Shown here piece after piece: positions 52,199 through 61,023 of a stretch of DNA of 64,000 nt. The translations under genes and the position numbers were made by a program. Numbering within the stretch: the stretch's first letter is position 1; each line of letters begins with the position of its first letter. The notes under the pieces were generated by a model. It saw only the letters and a program-made list of their open reading frames with translations. It was not told the origin of the DNA and made no database searches. Source of the DNA: Oleomonas cavernae (lineage in GTDB: Bacteria; Pseudomonadota; Alphaproteobacteria; Zavarziniales; Zavarziniaceae); the NCBI RefSeq assembly GCF_003590945.1, contig NZ_QYUK01000011.1, forward strand, positions 3,008,909 through 3,072,908, written 5' to 3'.

Positions 52199-52216
52199 GG
52201 CATCACCTCTGTCGGA

Positions 52217-52954
52217 TTACCGGTTGAAATCGGCGTCGGGCCTGATCTTGGGGAAGTCGACCAGGGTGCCGAGCATTTGCAGATAGGCGACGAGCGCATC
52301 CATCTCGGTTACCTGCGCCGGGTTGCCGTCGAAGTCGCGCGATACCGCCTTCTTCCAGCGCGCCTCGAACTCGGCGCCTGCACCGTCCGGGCTGGCCTGG
52401 GCGGTGAAGTCGGCCGCCGCCGCCGCGATCTGGTCGTCGGTATAAGGCACCCCGGTGACGCGCAGCGCCTTCAGGTGCGCCGCGATATCCGATCCGTCCA
52501 GCGGGGAGGTCAGCAGGAACGAATAGGCCGGCATGACCGACTCCGGCACCAGGCTGCGCGGATCGGCGAGGTGGCGCACCTGCCAGTCGTCGGAGTATTT
52601 GGCGCCGACCCGCGCCAGGTCCGGCCCGGTCCGCTTGGACCCCCACTGGAAGGGATGGTCGTACATACTCTCGGCCGCCAGGCTGTAGGGCCCATAGCGT
52701 TCCACCTCGTCGCGGAACGGCCGGATCTGCTGGCTGTGACACAGGTAGCAGCCCTCGCGCAGGTAGATGTTGCGCCCGGCCAGTTCGAGCGGCGTGTAGG
52801 GACGCATGCCCTCGACCTTCTCGATCGTATTCTCGATCAGGAACAGGGGCGCGATCTCGACGATGCCGCCGACCGATACCGCGGCCAGGATGCCGGCCAG
52901 CAGCTTGATCGAGTGCTTCTGCAGGGTTTCGTGAATGCTGTAGACGGTGGCCAT
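52217..52954 (-). CDS. ccoO: cbb3 cytochrome oxidase subunit II (CcoO), monoheme cytochrome c
   Basis: A 245-residue membrane-anchored monoheme cytochrome c. One N-terminal helix ([24 protein letters not shown]) is followed by [18 protein letters not shown], containing the CxxCH heme motif, and the family block [35 protein letters not shown]. An axial Met is in [10 protein letters not shown]. The ATG at 52954 is correct because homology starts there; a longer frame to 53569 runs through ccoN in another phase. It lies 17 bases after ccoN. Confidence 0.95.
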   Translation of the reverse strand: MATVYSIHETLQKHSIKLLAGILAAVSVGGIVEIAPLFLIENTIEKVEGMRPYTPLELAGRNIYLREGCYLCHSQQIRPFRDEVERYGPYSLAAESMYDHPFQWGSKRTGPDLARVGAKYSDDWQVRHLADPRSLVPESVMPAYSFLLTSPLDGSDIAAHLKALRVTGVPYTDDQIAAAAADFTAQASPDGAGAEFEARWKKAVSRDFDGNPAQVTEMDALVAYLQMLGTLVDFPKIRPDADFNR

Positions 52955-52971
52955 GATCCGGACCTTTCCGA

Positions 52972-54450
52972 TTATTCTGCGGGCTGCAGGAGCGGCGGGG
53001 AGTCGGCCTTGGCCGGTTCTCCGACGCGGATGGTCATCCACAGGTTCCAGGCCATCAGGATGGCACCCGACAGGAAGACCAGGCCGCCCAGGGTGCGAAT
53101 GGCGTAGTACGGGTGCATGGCCGCCACGGTTTCGACGAAGCTGTATTGCAGGAAGCCGAGGCTGTCGTGGGCACGCCACATCAGGCCCTGCATGATCCCG
53201 CTCGCCCACATCGCGGTGATGTAGAGGACGATGCCCAGGGTGCCGAGCCAGAAGTGCACCCGGATCGCTCCCTGGCTGTAGACCGCCGCGCGGCCCCACA
53301 GCTTGGGAACGATGTGATAGAGCGCGCCGAAGCAGATGAAGCCGACCCAGCCCAAGGCACCCGAGTGGACGTGGCCGACGGTCCAGTCGGTGTAGTGGCT
53401 GAGACCGTTGACCTCGCGGATCGCCATCAGCGGACCCTCGAAGGTCGACATGCCGTAGAAGGCCACCGCGACGATCATGAAGCGCAGGATCGGGTCGGTA
53501 CGCAGCCGATCCCAGCGGCCCGAGACCGTCATGATCCCGTTCACCATCGAGGCCCAGCTCGGCATCCACAGCATAACCGAGAAGGTCATGCCCAGCATCT
53601 GTACCCAGTCGGGCAGCGCGGTGTAATGCAGGTGGTGAGGACCGGCCCAGATGTAGATGAAGATCAGGCTCCAGAACGAGATGATCGACAGCCGGTAGGA
53701 CCAGATCGGCCGTTCGGCCTGCTTGGGGACGAAGTAGTACATCATCGCCAGGAAGCCCGCGGTCAGGAAGAAGCCGACCGCGTTATGGCCGTACCACCAC
53801 TGGGACATCGCATCCTGCACACCGGCGAAGAGCGAATAGCTCTTGGTGCCGAAGAACGACACCGGTACCGCCAGGTTGTTGACGATGTGGAGCACGGCGA
53901 TGGTGACGATGAAGGCCAGGAAGTACCAGTTCGAGATATAGATGTGGGGCTCGCGCCGCTTGATGACCGTGCCCAGGAAGACCACCAGGTAGGTGACCCA
54001 GACAATGGCGAGCCAGAGGTCCAAGTACCATTCCGGCTCGGCATATTCCTTCGACTGCGAGCCGCCCATGACGTAGCTGAGCGCGGCCGCCACGATGAAG
54101 AACTGGTAGCCCCAGAACACGAAATCGGCCGCGTAGCCGCCGAACAGTCGTGTCCGGCAGGTGCGCTGGACGATATAGAACGAGGTGCCGATCAACATCG
54201 AGCCGCCGAAGGCGAAGATGACGGCCGAGGTGTGGACCGGGCGCAGACGGCCGAAGCTGGTCCACGGCAAATCCAGATTGAGGAGCGGGAAGGTCAGCTG
54301 TGCGGCGATCACGACGCCCACCAGCATGCCGACGATTGCCCAGAAGACAGCCGCCATCATGAACCATCGGGTCACGTCGTCGCGGTAGGCTGGTGCCTGC
54401 TTCAAGGCCCTGAGGCCCGGGCTGGGAGATAGTGCGGTTTCAGTTGCCAT
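52972..54450 (-). CDS. ccoN: cbb3 cytochrome oxidase subunit I (CcoN), catalytic
   Basis: A 492-residue catalytic subunit with about 12 membrane helices. Low-spin heme ligands sit in [15 protein letters not shown] and [12 protein letters not shown]. The heme-copper site is in [13 protein letters not shown] (copper-ligand His) and [13 protein letters not shown] (two further copper-ligand His). It reduces oxygen to water at very low oxygen tension and pumps protons. The ATG at 54450 is supported by the GGCGAGGACC just before it. The FNR-type box at 54519-54532 lies about 70 bases upstream, so transcription is probably induced under microaerobic conditions. It leads ccoNOQP-fixGHIS. Confidence 0.96.
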   Translation of the reverse strand: MATETALSPSPGLRALKQAPAYRDDVTRWFMMAAVFWAIVGMLVGVVIAAQLTFPLLNLDLPWTSFGRLRPVHTSAVIFAFGGSMLIGTSFYIVQRTCRTRLFGGYAADFVFWGYQFFIVAAALSYVMGGSQSKEYAEPEWYLDLWLAIVWVTYLVVFLGTVIKRREPHIYISNWYFLAFIVTIAVLHIVNNLAVPVSFFGTKSYSLFAGVQDAMSQWWYGHNAVGFFLTAGFLAMMYYFVPKQAERPIWSYRLSIISFWSLIFIYIWAGPHHLHYTALPDWVQMLGMTFSVMLWMPSWASMVNGIMTVSGRWDRLRTDPILRFMIVAVAFYGMSTFEGPLMAIREVNGLSHYTDWTVGHVHSGALGWVGFICFGALYHIVPKLWGRAAVYSQGAIRVHFWLGTLGIVLYITAMWASGIMQGLMWRAHDSLGFLQYSFVETVAAMHPYYAIRTLGGLVFLSGAILMAWNLWMTIRVGEPAKADSPPLLQPAE

Positions 54451-54518
54451 GGTCCTCGCCCCTCGCTGGCGGCGCTTCAGTAACTGCCGCAACTTAAGGG
54501 GGCAGGAGGGGGGCTGCC

Positions 54519-54532
54519 TTGATCCAGATCAT
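54519..54532. promoter_or_regulatory. FNR/FixK-type box upstream of ccoN
   Basis: TTGATCCAGATCAT matches TTGAT-N4-ATCAA at nine of ten positions. It lies 70 bases before ccoN on the minus strand and 72 before the small membrane protein on the plus strand, so it may drive both. cbb3 operons are classic FNR/FixK targets. Confidence 0.85.
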
Positions 54533-54603
54533 GGCCGGCGCCCTAGGGAGGCCGCAGCATTGCGACAAGTTAGCCCGCTTTGATGCCCCCGGAGGGAAAC
54601 CAG

Positions 54604-54837
54604 ATGTCCAACGCCCAGTACAAGACCGCGGTAGCGCCGGCCGCGCGCCTTCAGGCCTACAGCCGGGTCGAGGGAGCGATCGCCCCGGTTCTGATGGCGG
54701 CGGCCTTTTCCGCCATCGGCGGTTTTGGCGTCATGCTCGCCGCCAAGGCGCCCGACGACTACGGCTATGTCGCCGGCTTCGGCTTCCTGATGTTCGCCTT
54801 CGTCATGGCCATGCGCTATTTCGGCAATCGGGTCTGA
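54604..54837 (+). CDS. small membrane protein divergent from ccoN
   Basis: A 77-residue protein with two membrane helices (GAIAPVLMAAAFSAIGGFGVMLAA and YGYVAGFGFLMFAFVMAMRYF) and no other feature. GGAGGG precedes the ATG at 54604, which is favoured over an upstream in-frame ATG at 54580. The divergent position facing ccoN across an FNR box suggests expression with the oxidase. A role in oxidase function is inferred from position only; no family is recognised. Confidence 0.75.
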   Translation: MSNAQYKTAVAPAARLQAYSRVEGAIAPVLMAAAFSAIGGFGVMLAAKAPDDYGYVAGFGFLMFAFVMAMRYFGNRV

Positions 54838-54849
54838 GGCCGGCGGCCG

Positions 54850-55638
54850 GTGCAGACCATGGAGCCCAACGGCGTGATCCCTATTCGCCTCCTCGAAGGC
54901 GACCCGACCGCGCGCTGGCTCAAGGCGGCCTATGCCGATCTGCGCCGCAGCCCCGGCGTCAGCCTGTCCTATGGCCTGGCGCTCAGCCTGCTGTCGTGGA
55001 TCGTAACCCTGGCCATCATCGCCGACGAGCGCTGGTTCCTGCTGCTGCCACTGCTCGGCGGCTTCATGTTCCTGGCACCGCTGATCGCGGTCGGCCTCTA
55101 TGAGGCGAGCCGCCGCCACGAGGCCGGCCTGCCCGTCACCATCGTCGATGCCTTAAGCGCGGTCCGGCGCAACGCCGGACAGATCGCCCTGATGGGCTTG
55201 GTCCTCGCCCTGTTCTTCCTGGCCTGGACACGCATCGCCCTGTTGCTGTTTGCCCTGTTCTTCGGCTCGGCGCCGCCGCCCGTCGCCGATCTTTTCGGCG
55301 CGATTTTCCTGACCACCGACAATCTGGCCTTCGTCCTGCTGTCGAATGCCGTCGGCCTGGTTCTGGCCGCCGTCGTCTTCGCCATCAGCGCCATCTCGAT
55401 CCCGATGCTGCTCGACCGCGACGTCGACGTCGTCACGGCGATCGCCACCTCCGTGCGGGCCTGCCGTGCCAACTGGCAGATCATGATCGGCTGGGCCGCC
55501 CTGATCGTGCTCATCATCGGCCTGGGCGCCATCACCTTCTACGTGGGCCTTGCCGTCGCCTACCCGCTCATCGGCCACGCCACCTGGGCGGCTTACCGTG
55601 AACTCGTGCCGCGGGGTCCTCTGGACCCGGCCGGCTGA
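54850..55638 (+). CDS. DUF2189 domain-containing membrane protein
   Basis: A 262-residue membrane protein of the DUF2189 family. It has about six membrane helices and the family pattern LKAAYADLRRSPGVSLSYGLALSLLSW near the N-terminus and SVRACRANWQIMIGWAALIVLIIGLG near the end. It starts with GTG at 54850, with an ATG three codons later as an alternative; neither has a strong site. It follows the small membrane protein by 12 bases, in one likely operon. DUF2189 genes often occur next to cbb3 or denitrification genes, but no activity is known. Confidence 0.85.
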   Translation: MQTMEPNGVIPIRLLEGDPTARWLKAAYADLRRSPGVSLSYGLALSLLSWIVTLAIIADERWFLLLPLLGGFMFLAPLIAVGLYEASRRHEAGLPVTIVDALSAVRRNAGQIALMGLVLALFFLAWTRIALLLFALFFGSAPPPVADLFGAIFLTTDNLAFVLLSNAVGLVLAAVVFAISAISIPMLLDRDVDVVTAIATSVRACRANWQIMIGWAALIVLIIGLGAITFYVGLAVAYPLIGHATWAAYRELVPRGPLDPAG

Positions 55639-55650
55639 GGGAAGCGCGCC

Positions 55651-55956
55651 ATGTTTTGCTGCCCACCCGTTGCCGAGCGGCAGGAGCCTGCCGCCCCCAC
55701 ACGCTCACCGCCCGCAAGCCCGCCCCTCGCGCCAAAGGCCAGGCGCCGCTCGCCGTGGCAGGCGATCGTCGCAACCCTGCGCGAACCCGCCTTCGCCCTG
55801 CTGTTCGCCGCCAGCCTGCTCCACTTCGCCTTCGGCGATCCGACGCAGGCCGGGCTGCTCCTCGGCCTCTGCCTCCTGTCTGCAGCCATTGCCGTCGCCC
55901 TGAAAATGCGCGACACGGCCCCGCACGACCAGCCCGGCAACGACACCGAGATGTGA
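55651..55956 (+). CDS. P-type ATPase N-terminal-like membrane protein (fragment)
   Basis: A 101-residue protein with one or two membrane helices. Residues 37-85 (IVATLREPAFALLFAASLLHFAFGDPTQ and following) align with the N-terminal membrane pair of the full P-type ATPase at 56506-59106 (IIADTVCEPMFALLLAAGLLYFFLGD). No catalytic part follows. It is either a decayed duplicate of the ATPase start or a small protein derived from it. A signal peptide is absent, and the first 35 residues are a proline-rich cytoplasmic stretch. It follows DUF2189 by 12 bases. Confidence 0.65.
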   Translation: MFCCPPVAERQEPAAPTRSPPASPPLAPKARRRSPWQAIVATLREPAFALLFAASLLHFAFGDPTQAGLLLGLCLLSAAIAVALKMRDTAPHDQPGNDTEM

Positions 55957-55975
55957 TCTGCCGGGTGGCCGGCCC

Positions 55976-55989
55976 TTGACCAAGGTCAA
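55976..55989. promoter_or_regulatory. FNR/FixK-type box upstream of the ATPase remnant
   Basis: TTGACCAAGGTCAA is a perfect palindrome fitting TTGA-N6-TCAA. An FNR-type activator at the usual -41.5 position would put the transcript start near 56024, before the ATG at 56086, and would serve the remnant and the full ATPase gene after it. Confidence 0.75.
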
Positions 55990-56085
55990 GACCATTCCGT
56001 CCAAAACAGCCGATGATCGACAGGCACCGGCATTGGGCCCTGGTTGCCACCTGTAAGATTATAGCGAGGACGCGTGGTTTGCGAC

Positions 56086-56513
56086 ATGCAGAGCACCCAG
56101 GCCCGATACGGATCCGCCGGCGGCGAGCCCGCAGGCGATCGCCCCCGGGCCTGAGCACGGCGCAAGCGGCGGCGCACCTGGCCCAGGACGGTCCCAACCT
56201 CGCCGTGGTCGGCCTGCGGCGCGGCCTGATCGCCAAGCTCGGCAAGCGACTGGCTGAGCCGTTGGTCGCCATCCTGCTGCTCGCGGCGGCGGATGTCATC
56301 CTGCTGGCGTCGGACCTCGGGGTGCTGGCCGTGGCCTTGCTGCTGGCGCTGACCCCGCTGGGGGCCGTCGTCGGCTTCGTCGCCCTGCCGCCGGTCATCC
56401 TGCTGGCCATCGCCGGTGTCAGCCTTGCCTATCTCGCCTGTGCCGAAATGCTGAAGCATGTCGCCATGGCACCCCGCCATCGCCGTACCGAGCGAGCGCA
56501 TCGTCATGTCTAG
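56086..56513 (+). pseudogene. P-type ATPase remnant: N- and C-terminal parts joined, catalytic core missing (frameshifted)
   Basis: Repaired, this encodes 142 residues. GLSTAQAAAHLAQDGPN (the ATPase N-terminal domain start), LGKRLAEPLVAILLLAAADVILLA (first membrane helices) and then directly ALTPLGAVVGFVALPPVILLAIAGVSLAYLACAEMLKH, which looks like the last helices of Mg2+-type P-ATPases. The phosphorylation, nucleotide-binding and TGES domains are absent. The frame needs one base at the CCCCC run at 56142-56146; without it a frame starting at 56013 runs through but begins with an arginine-rich non-family leader. The end overlaps the next ATPase start. Best read as an internally deleted ATPase copy. 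Confidence 0.65.
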
Positions 56514-59106
56514 CCTGCCGTTCACCAAGTCGGCCGGGCCGTCGCCCAAACGCCGGCCCACCCTGGCGATGCCGCCCGCCCTCGACACCGGCCTGACCGA
56601 GCGGGAAGCCGCCGCCCGCCTGCGCCGGGACGGCGCTAACGAACTGCCCAGCGGCGAGCACCGGGCGCCATTGCGGATCATCGCCGATACCGTCTGCGAG
56701 CCGATGTTCGCCTTGCTGCTGGCGGCGGGCCTGCTCTACTTCTTTCTCGGCGACGCGCTGGAAGCCTCGGTCTTGTTCGGCTTTGCGACCTTGTCGGTCC
56801 TGATCGCCGTCGTCCAGGAACTGCGCACCGAGCATGCCCTGGATGCCCTGCGCGACCTCTCCAGCCCGCGCGCCATGGTCGTGCGCGAGGGCAAGACGAA
56901 GCGGATTCCCGGCCGCGAGGTGGTGCGGGGCGATATCATCCTGGTGGGCGAGGGCGACCGGGTTCCCGCCGACGGGGTGCTGGTCGCCGCGACGGGCCTG
57001 GAGATCGACGAATCGCTCCTGACCGGCGAATCGGTTCCCGTTTGCAAAGTCGCGGCGGAGACCACCGAGATTGCAGATATCGCGCCTGCCCGCGCCGGCA
57101 CGGACGATACCGGTACCTTGTTCTCGGGCACGCTGGTGGTGCGGGGGCAGGGCCGTGCCCTGGTGCTTGCCACTGGCCGGCGCACGGAACTGGGCCGTAT
57201 CGGCCAGAGCCTGCACAGGATCGAACGCGAACCGCCGCGCCTGCGCGCCCAGACCCGCCGCCTGGTCCGCGTCTTCGCGATCGTGGCCGGCGTGGTCAGC
57301 CTCCTCGCCACGGTCCTGTACGGCCTGACGGGCCACGACTGGCCGGCCGCCGCCCTGGGCGGCATTGCGCTGGCCATGTCGATGCTGCCCGAGGAATTTC
57401 CCTTGATCCTCACGGTCTTCACCGTGATGGGCGCCATCCGCATCGGCAAGGCCCGGGTCCTGACCCGGCGCGCCGCGGCGATCGAGGCCCTGGGCGCCGC
57501 CACCGTGCTGTGTACCGACAAGACCGGCACGCTGACCCAGAACCGCATGTCGGTGGTGGAACTGCATGATGCCTCAGGTCTCGCCCTGCCCCTGCCGGCC
57601 GATGGCGGGCCGCTGACCGAACGGGCCGCGGCCCTGGCGGCGATTGCCCGCCATGCCAGCCGCGACCAGACCTTCGATCCGATGGAACGGGCCCTGCACG
57701 AGCTGGCGGCCGGCCAGACCGACGCCGGCTGGCCACCGGCCCCGGCCCGGGAATTCGGCTTGCGGGACGACCTGCCGGCCATGGCGCGGGCCTGGGGCAA
57801 TGGCACCGCCGAGCGCCAGCGGCTGGCGGCAAAGGGCGCGCCCGAGGCCATCGTTCGCCTGTGCCGGCTGCCGCCGCCGGAAGCCGGGCAGGTCCTCGCG
57901 GCGGCAAATGAGATGGCCGGCCGCGGCCTGCGCGTGCTGGGGCTGGCCGACGGCCTGCTCGAAGCGGGCGCCGGCGATCGCCTGGAGGATCAGCCACTGC
58001 ACTTCCGCGGCCTGGTCGGCCTCGCCGATCCGCTGCGGCCGGGTGTGCGCGCCGCCGTCGCCGAGTGCCGCGCGGCGGGGATTCGCATCGTCATGGTCAC
58101 GGGCGATCATCCCGCCACCGCCGCCGCCATCGCCGGCGAGGCCGGCCTGGCGGCAACGCCGGTGGTTACCGGCGGCGAACTGGCCGATCTCGGCCCAGCG
58201 GCCTTCGCCGCCTGCGCGGCCGATGCCGCGGTGTTTGCCCGCATCCGCCCGGAACAGAAGCTGCGCCTGGTCGAGGTGCTCAAGGAAAAGGGCGCCATCG
58301 TCGCCATGACCGGCGACGGCGTGAACGATGCGCCGGCCCTGAAGGCCGCCCATATCGGCATCGCCATGGGCGGGCGCGGCACCGATGTCGCCCGCGAGGC
58401 GGCGGCCATGGTGCTGCTCGACGATGATTTCGGCTCCATCGTCCGCACCATTCGCCTGGGCCGCCGGACCTTCGACAACCTGCGCAAGGCCATGGGCTTC
58501 GTCATGTCGATCCATGTGCCGATCGCGGGCCTCGCCTTCCTGCCGCTGCTGCTGGGCCTGCCGCCCCTGCTGGGGCCGCTGCACATCGCCTTCCTCGAGA
58601 TGGTCATCGACCCGGTGTGTTCGATCGCCTTCGAGGCGGAGCCGGCGGAACCCGACCTGATGCGCCGCCCGCCGCGCAAGGCGACTGATGCCCTGCTCAC
58701 CGGCACCTTGATGATCTGGAGCCTGGTCCAGGGGGCGACGGCGCTGCTGGCCACGGCCGCGGTCTATCTGCTGTCGCTCGAGGCCGGACTGTCCCTCGAC
58801 GAGATGCGCAGCCGGACGTTCCTGACCCTGGTGCTGGCGAATGTGGCCTTGATCATCGTCGACCGGTCGTTCAGCTCGTCCCTGCTGACGGCCCTGACGC
58901 GGCCCAATGCCGCGCTGTCGACGGTCATGGCCATCGCCGGGGCGATGCTGATCCTGGTCCTGGGGGTGCCGCAGGTAGCTGTGTTGTTTCACTTTGGCCC
59001 GCTCGGCCTCGGCGACATCGGCATGGCTTTCGCCGCGGCACTGGCCGTGCTGTTGCTGCTGGAGACGGCCAAGGCGACGGGGATGGCGGCCAAGCTGCGC
59101 CAATAG
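56506..59106 (+). CDS. cation-translocating P-type ATPase (Ca2+/Mg2+-type)
   Basis: An 866-residue type II P-type ATPase. The N-terminal domain is GLTEREAAARLRRDGANELP, TGES is in SLLTGESVPV, phosphorylation is at Asp in CTDKTGTLTQNRM, nucleotide-binding motifs are KGAPEAIVRLC, and the hinge is TGDGVNDAPALKAAHIGIAMGGRGTDVAREAAAMVLLDDDF. Membrane helices in the C-terminal part include MSIHVPIAGLAFLPLLLGLP. There is no cysteine metal site, so it is not a heavy-metal ATPase. The exact ion cannot be fixed. The ATG at 56506 overlaps the stop of the remnant; an upstream ATG at 56458 is possible. The FNR box at 55976 may control it. Confidence 0.9.
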   Translation: MSSLPFTKSAGPSPKRRPTLAMPPALDTGLTEREAAARLRRDGANELPSGEHRAPLRIIADTVCEPMFALLLAAGLLYFFLGDALEASVLFGFATLSVLIAVVQELRTEHALDALRDLSSPRAMVVREGKTKRIPGREVVRGDIILVGEGDRVPADGVLVAATGLEIDESLLTGESVPVCKVAAETTEIADIAPARAGTDDTGTLFSGTLVVRGQGRALVLATGRRTELGRIGQSLHRIEREPPRLRAQTRRLVRVFAIVAGVVSLLATVLYGLTGHDWPAAALGGIALAMSMLPEEFPLILTVFTVMGAIRIGKARVLTRRAAAIEALGAATVLCTDKTGTLTQNRMSVVELHDASGLALPLPADGGPLTERAAALAAIARHASRDQTFDPMERALHELAAGQTDAGWPPAPAREFGLRDDLPAMARAWGNGTAERQRLAAKGAPEAIVRLCRLPPPEAGQVLAAANEMAGRGLRVLGLADGLLEAGAGDRLEDQPLHFRGLVGLADPLRPGVRAAVAECRAAGIRIVMVTGDHPATAAAIAGEAGLAATPVVTGGELADLGPAAFAACAADAAVFARIRPEQKLRLVEVLKEKGAIVAMTGDGVNDAPALKAAHIGIAMGGRGTDVAREAAAMVLLDDDFGSIVRTIRLGRRTFDNLRKAMGFVMSIHVPIAGLAFLPLLLGLPPLLGPLHIAFLEMVIDPVCSIAFEAEPAEPDLMRRPPRKATDALLTGTLMIWSLVQGATALLATAAVYLLSLEAGLSLDEMRSRTFLTLVLANVALIIVDRSFSSSLLTALTRPNAALSTVMAIAGAMLILVLGVPQVAVLFHFGPLGLGDIGMAFAAALAVLLLLETAKATGMAAKLRQ

Positions 59107-59113
59107 GGGCCGA

Positions 59114-60097
59114 TCAGGGCACCAGGACCGCCGCTCCCTGGAACCGCCCGTGCCGGAGATCGGCCAGCGCCTGGTTGGCCTGTTCCAGCGGGTAGACCGT
59201 GGTCGTGGTCGTCACGCCGGCCGCGCGCGCCACCGCCAGGAACTCGGTCGCGTCCCGCCGCGTCAGATTGGCCACGGAGACGATCTGCCGCTCCTCCCAC
59301 AGCAGCCGGTAAGGGAACTGCGGGATATCGCTCATGTGGATGCCGCCGCAGACGACGCGGCCGCCCTTGCGCACGGCGCACAGGGCATCCGGCACCAGGG
59401 CGCCGACCGGCGCGAAGACGATCGCGGCGTCGAGCAGGTCGGGCGGCGACTCCTGCGCGCTGCCGGCCCATTTGGCGCCCAGCGACAAGGCCATGTGCTG
59501 CGCCGGCAGGTCGCCCGGCCGGGTGAAGGCGTAGACCTCGCGCCCCTGCCAGCGGCAGACCTGGGTCAGGATATGGGCGGCGGCGCCAAAGCCGAACAGG
59601 CCGATCCGGCGCCCTTCCCCGGCCATGGAGAGCGAGCGCCAGCCGATCAGCCCCGCGCACATCAAGGGAGCGGCGGCGACAGGATCGGCAAAGCCGTCCA
59701 GGGCGAAGGCATAGGCGGCATCCGCCACCACATGGGTGGCATAGCCGCCGTCGCGCGTGCAACCGGTGAAGACCGGCTCGTCGCAAAGATTCTCGTGCCC
59801 GTCGGCACAATAGGGGCAGTGACCGCAGGTGTGGCCCAGCCAGGGAATGCCGACCCTGGTACCCAGGGCCGGCACGGCGACCCCCGCCCCCAGCCGATCG
59901 ACGATGCCGACGATCTCATGCCCGGGGACGACCGGTAGCCGGACATCGGGCAGCTCGCCGTCGACGACGTGCAGATCGGTCCGGCACACGGCGCAGGCCT
60001 CGACCCGCACCCGGATCTCGCCTCGCCCCGGTTCGGGATCCGGCCGGGTCTCGGCCACCAGCGGCTGCCCGCTGGCGCGAAGGACCATGGCCCTCAT
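59114..60097 (-). CDS. zinc-dependent alcohol dehydrogenase family protein
   Basis: A 327-residue medium-chain dehydrogenase. The catalytic zinc ligands are Cys in CAVCRTDLHVVDG and His-Glu in PGHEIVG; the structural zinc lobe is CGHCPYCADGHENLC. The dinucleotide-binding site is IGLFGFGAAAHIL. By comparison with known families it looks like AdhA-type zinc alcohol dehydrogenases that reduce short aldehydes during fermentation. ATG at 60097 is chosen because upstream codons start with TTG. The start lies three bases from the repaired end of the CBS gene, so the two are in one operon. Probable role: aldehyde disposal at low oxygen. Confidence 0.9.
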   Translation of the reverse strand: MRAMVLRASGQPLVAETRPDPEPGRGEIRVRVEACAVCRTDLHVVDGELPDVRLPVVPGHEIVGIVDRLGAGVAVPALGTRVGIPWLGHTCGHCPYCADGHENLCDEPVFTGCTRDGGYATHVVADAAYAFALDGFADPVAAAPLMCAGLIGWRSLSMAGEGRRIGLFGFGAAAHILTQVCRWQGREVYAFTRPGDLPAQHMALSLGAKWAGSAQESPPDLLDAAIVFAPVGALVPDALCAVRKGGRVVCGGIHMSDIPQFPYRLLWEERQIVSVANLTRRDATEFLAVARAAGVTTTTTVYPLEQANQALADLRHGRFQGAAVLVP

Positions 60098-60099
60098 GG

Positions 60100-60842
60100 T
60101 CAACTGCCCGAGGACGACCTCTGCGGGGGCGTGTCGTTGCCCGGGGGAAAATGGTGACGCCGGAGATCGGCTCGATCAGGACGAGTTCATCGATCACCGA
60201 CTTCACCCCCGGCACATTCTCGGCCGCGACCTGGACGGCAAGCCGCTCGCGCTCGTCGAAGATCGTCCCGCCCAGGGTGGCCACGCCATCGGTCACCCGC
60301 ACCTTGATCGTGCCTTTGACACCCCAGGGTTGCCCGGCGAGTTCCGCCATGATCGCGCCCTGGATATGCGCGTCGTCGATATCGTCGGCAGCCTGCGCCG
60401 GCATGGCACCGGCCAGGGCGCGCAGCACGTCGACACGGGTGACGATGCCCACGACCTTGCCGTCGCGCACGACCGGCAGGCGCTTGACCCGGCGCCGGCT
60501 CATGAGGTCGATCGCCTCGCGCAGCGGTGCGTCCGGGCCGATGGTCACGACATTGGTCGTCATCACCGCCTCGACCTTGCGGGCATGGCTGTGGACATAT
60601 TCGTCGGCGATCTTGCCGGGGCTGGCGAGGAATTCGAGGAACCACGAGCGCTTGCGCTCGGTCTGGAGTTCGGCCCGGCGCAGGAAGTCCCCCTCGCTGA
60701 CCACGCCCACCAGCGTGCCGTCTTCGGCGACCACGGGCAGGCCGCTGAAATGCCGCTCGAGCATCAGCTTGACGACCTCGCTGACCGGCATCGACGGCTT
60801 CACGCTGAACACCGGCGTTGTCATCACCTGTTCAACAATCAT
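60100..60842 (-). CDS. CBS-pair and BON domain protein (frameshifted near C-terminus)
   Basis: A 247-residue protein when repaired. Two CBS motifs (VMTTPVFSVKPSMPVSEVVKLMLERHFSGLPVV and VMTTNVVTIGPDAPLREAIDLMSRRRVKRLPVV) form an adenosyl-ligand-binding pair, followed by a BON domain (GTIKVRVTDGVATLGGTIFDERERLAVQVAAENVPGV) that may touch lipid or membrane. The frame fails at the GGGGG run at 60143-60147; one extra base gives SGVTIFPPGNDTPPQ and a stop at 60100, adjacent to the dehydrogenase start. Without it the frame runs 180 bases into that gene, which is implausible. It diverges from phaC across an FNR-type box. The sensed ligand is unknown. Confidence 0.86.
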
Positions 60843-60953
60843 GATCGCCTCCCCATGTTACGGTCACTGCGAGAATCGGATGACGGCATACGGCCCCCGT
60901 TCAATCGCCGACTGGTGTGGCTCGATCTTTCGCATGGCCGTGCGCGCGCCACG

Positions 60954-60967
60954 TTGATCCTGGTCAA
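60954..60967. promoter_or_regulatory. FNR/FixK-type box between CBS gene and phaC
   Basis: TTGATCCTGGTCAA fits TTGA-N6-TCAA, in the divergent gap, centred about 64 bases before phaC and 118 bases before the CBS gene. It may activate both under low oxygen. Confidence 0.72.
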
Positions 60968-61023
60968 CACGACTTTCGCGCCAGCACCTAAATTCCGGCG
61001 CAGTTGCGTAGAGGAGCCGAGCA

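Noticed and set aside
52955-53569. Extension of ccoO upstream of 52954
   Set aside because: It overlaps ccoN in another frame and lacks family similarity; CcoO homology begins at 52954.
59916-60099. Read-through C-terminus of the CBS-BON protein into the dehydrogenase gene
   Set aside because: The tail is arginine-rich shadow sequence; restoring one base at 60143-60147 gives a proper end at 60100.
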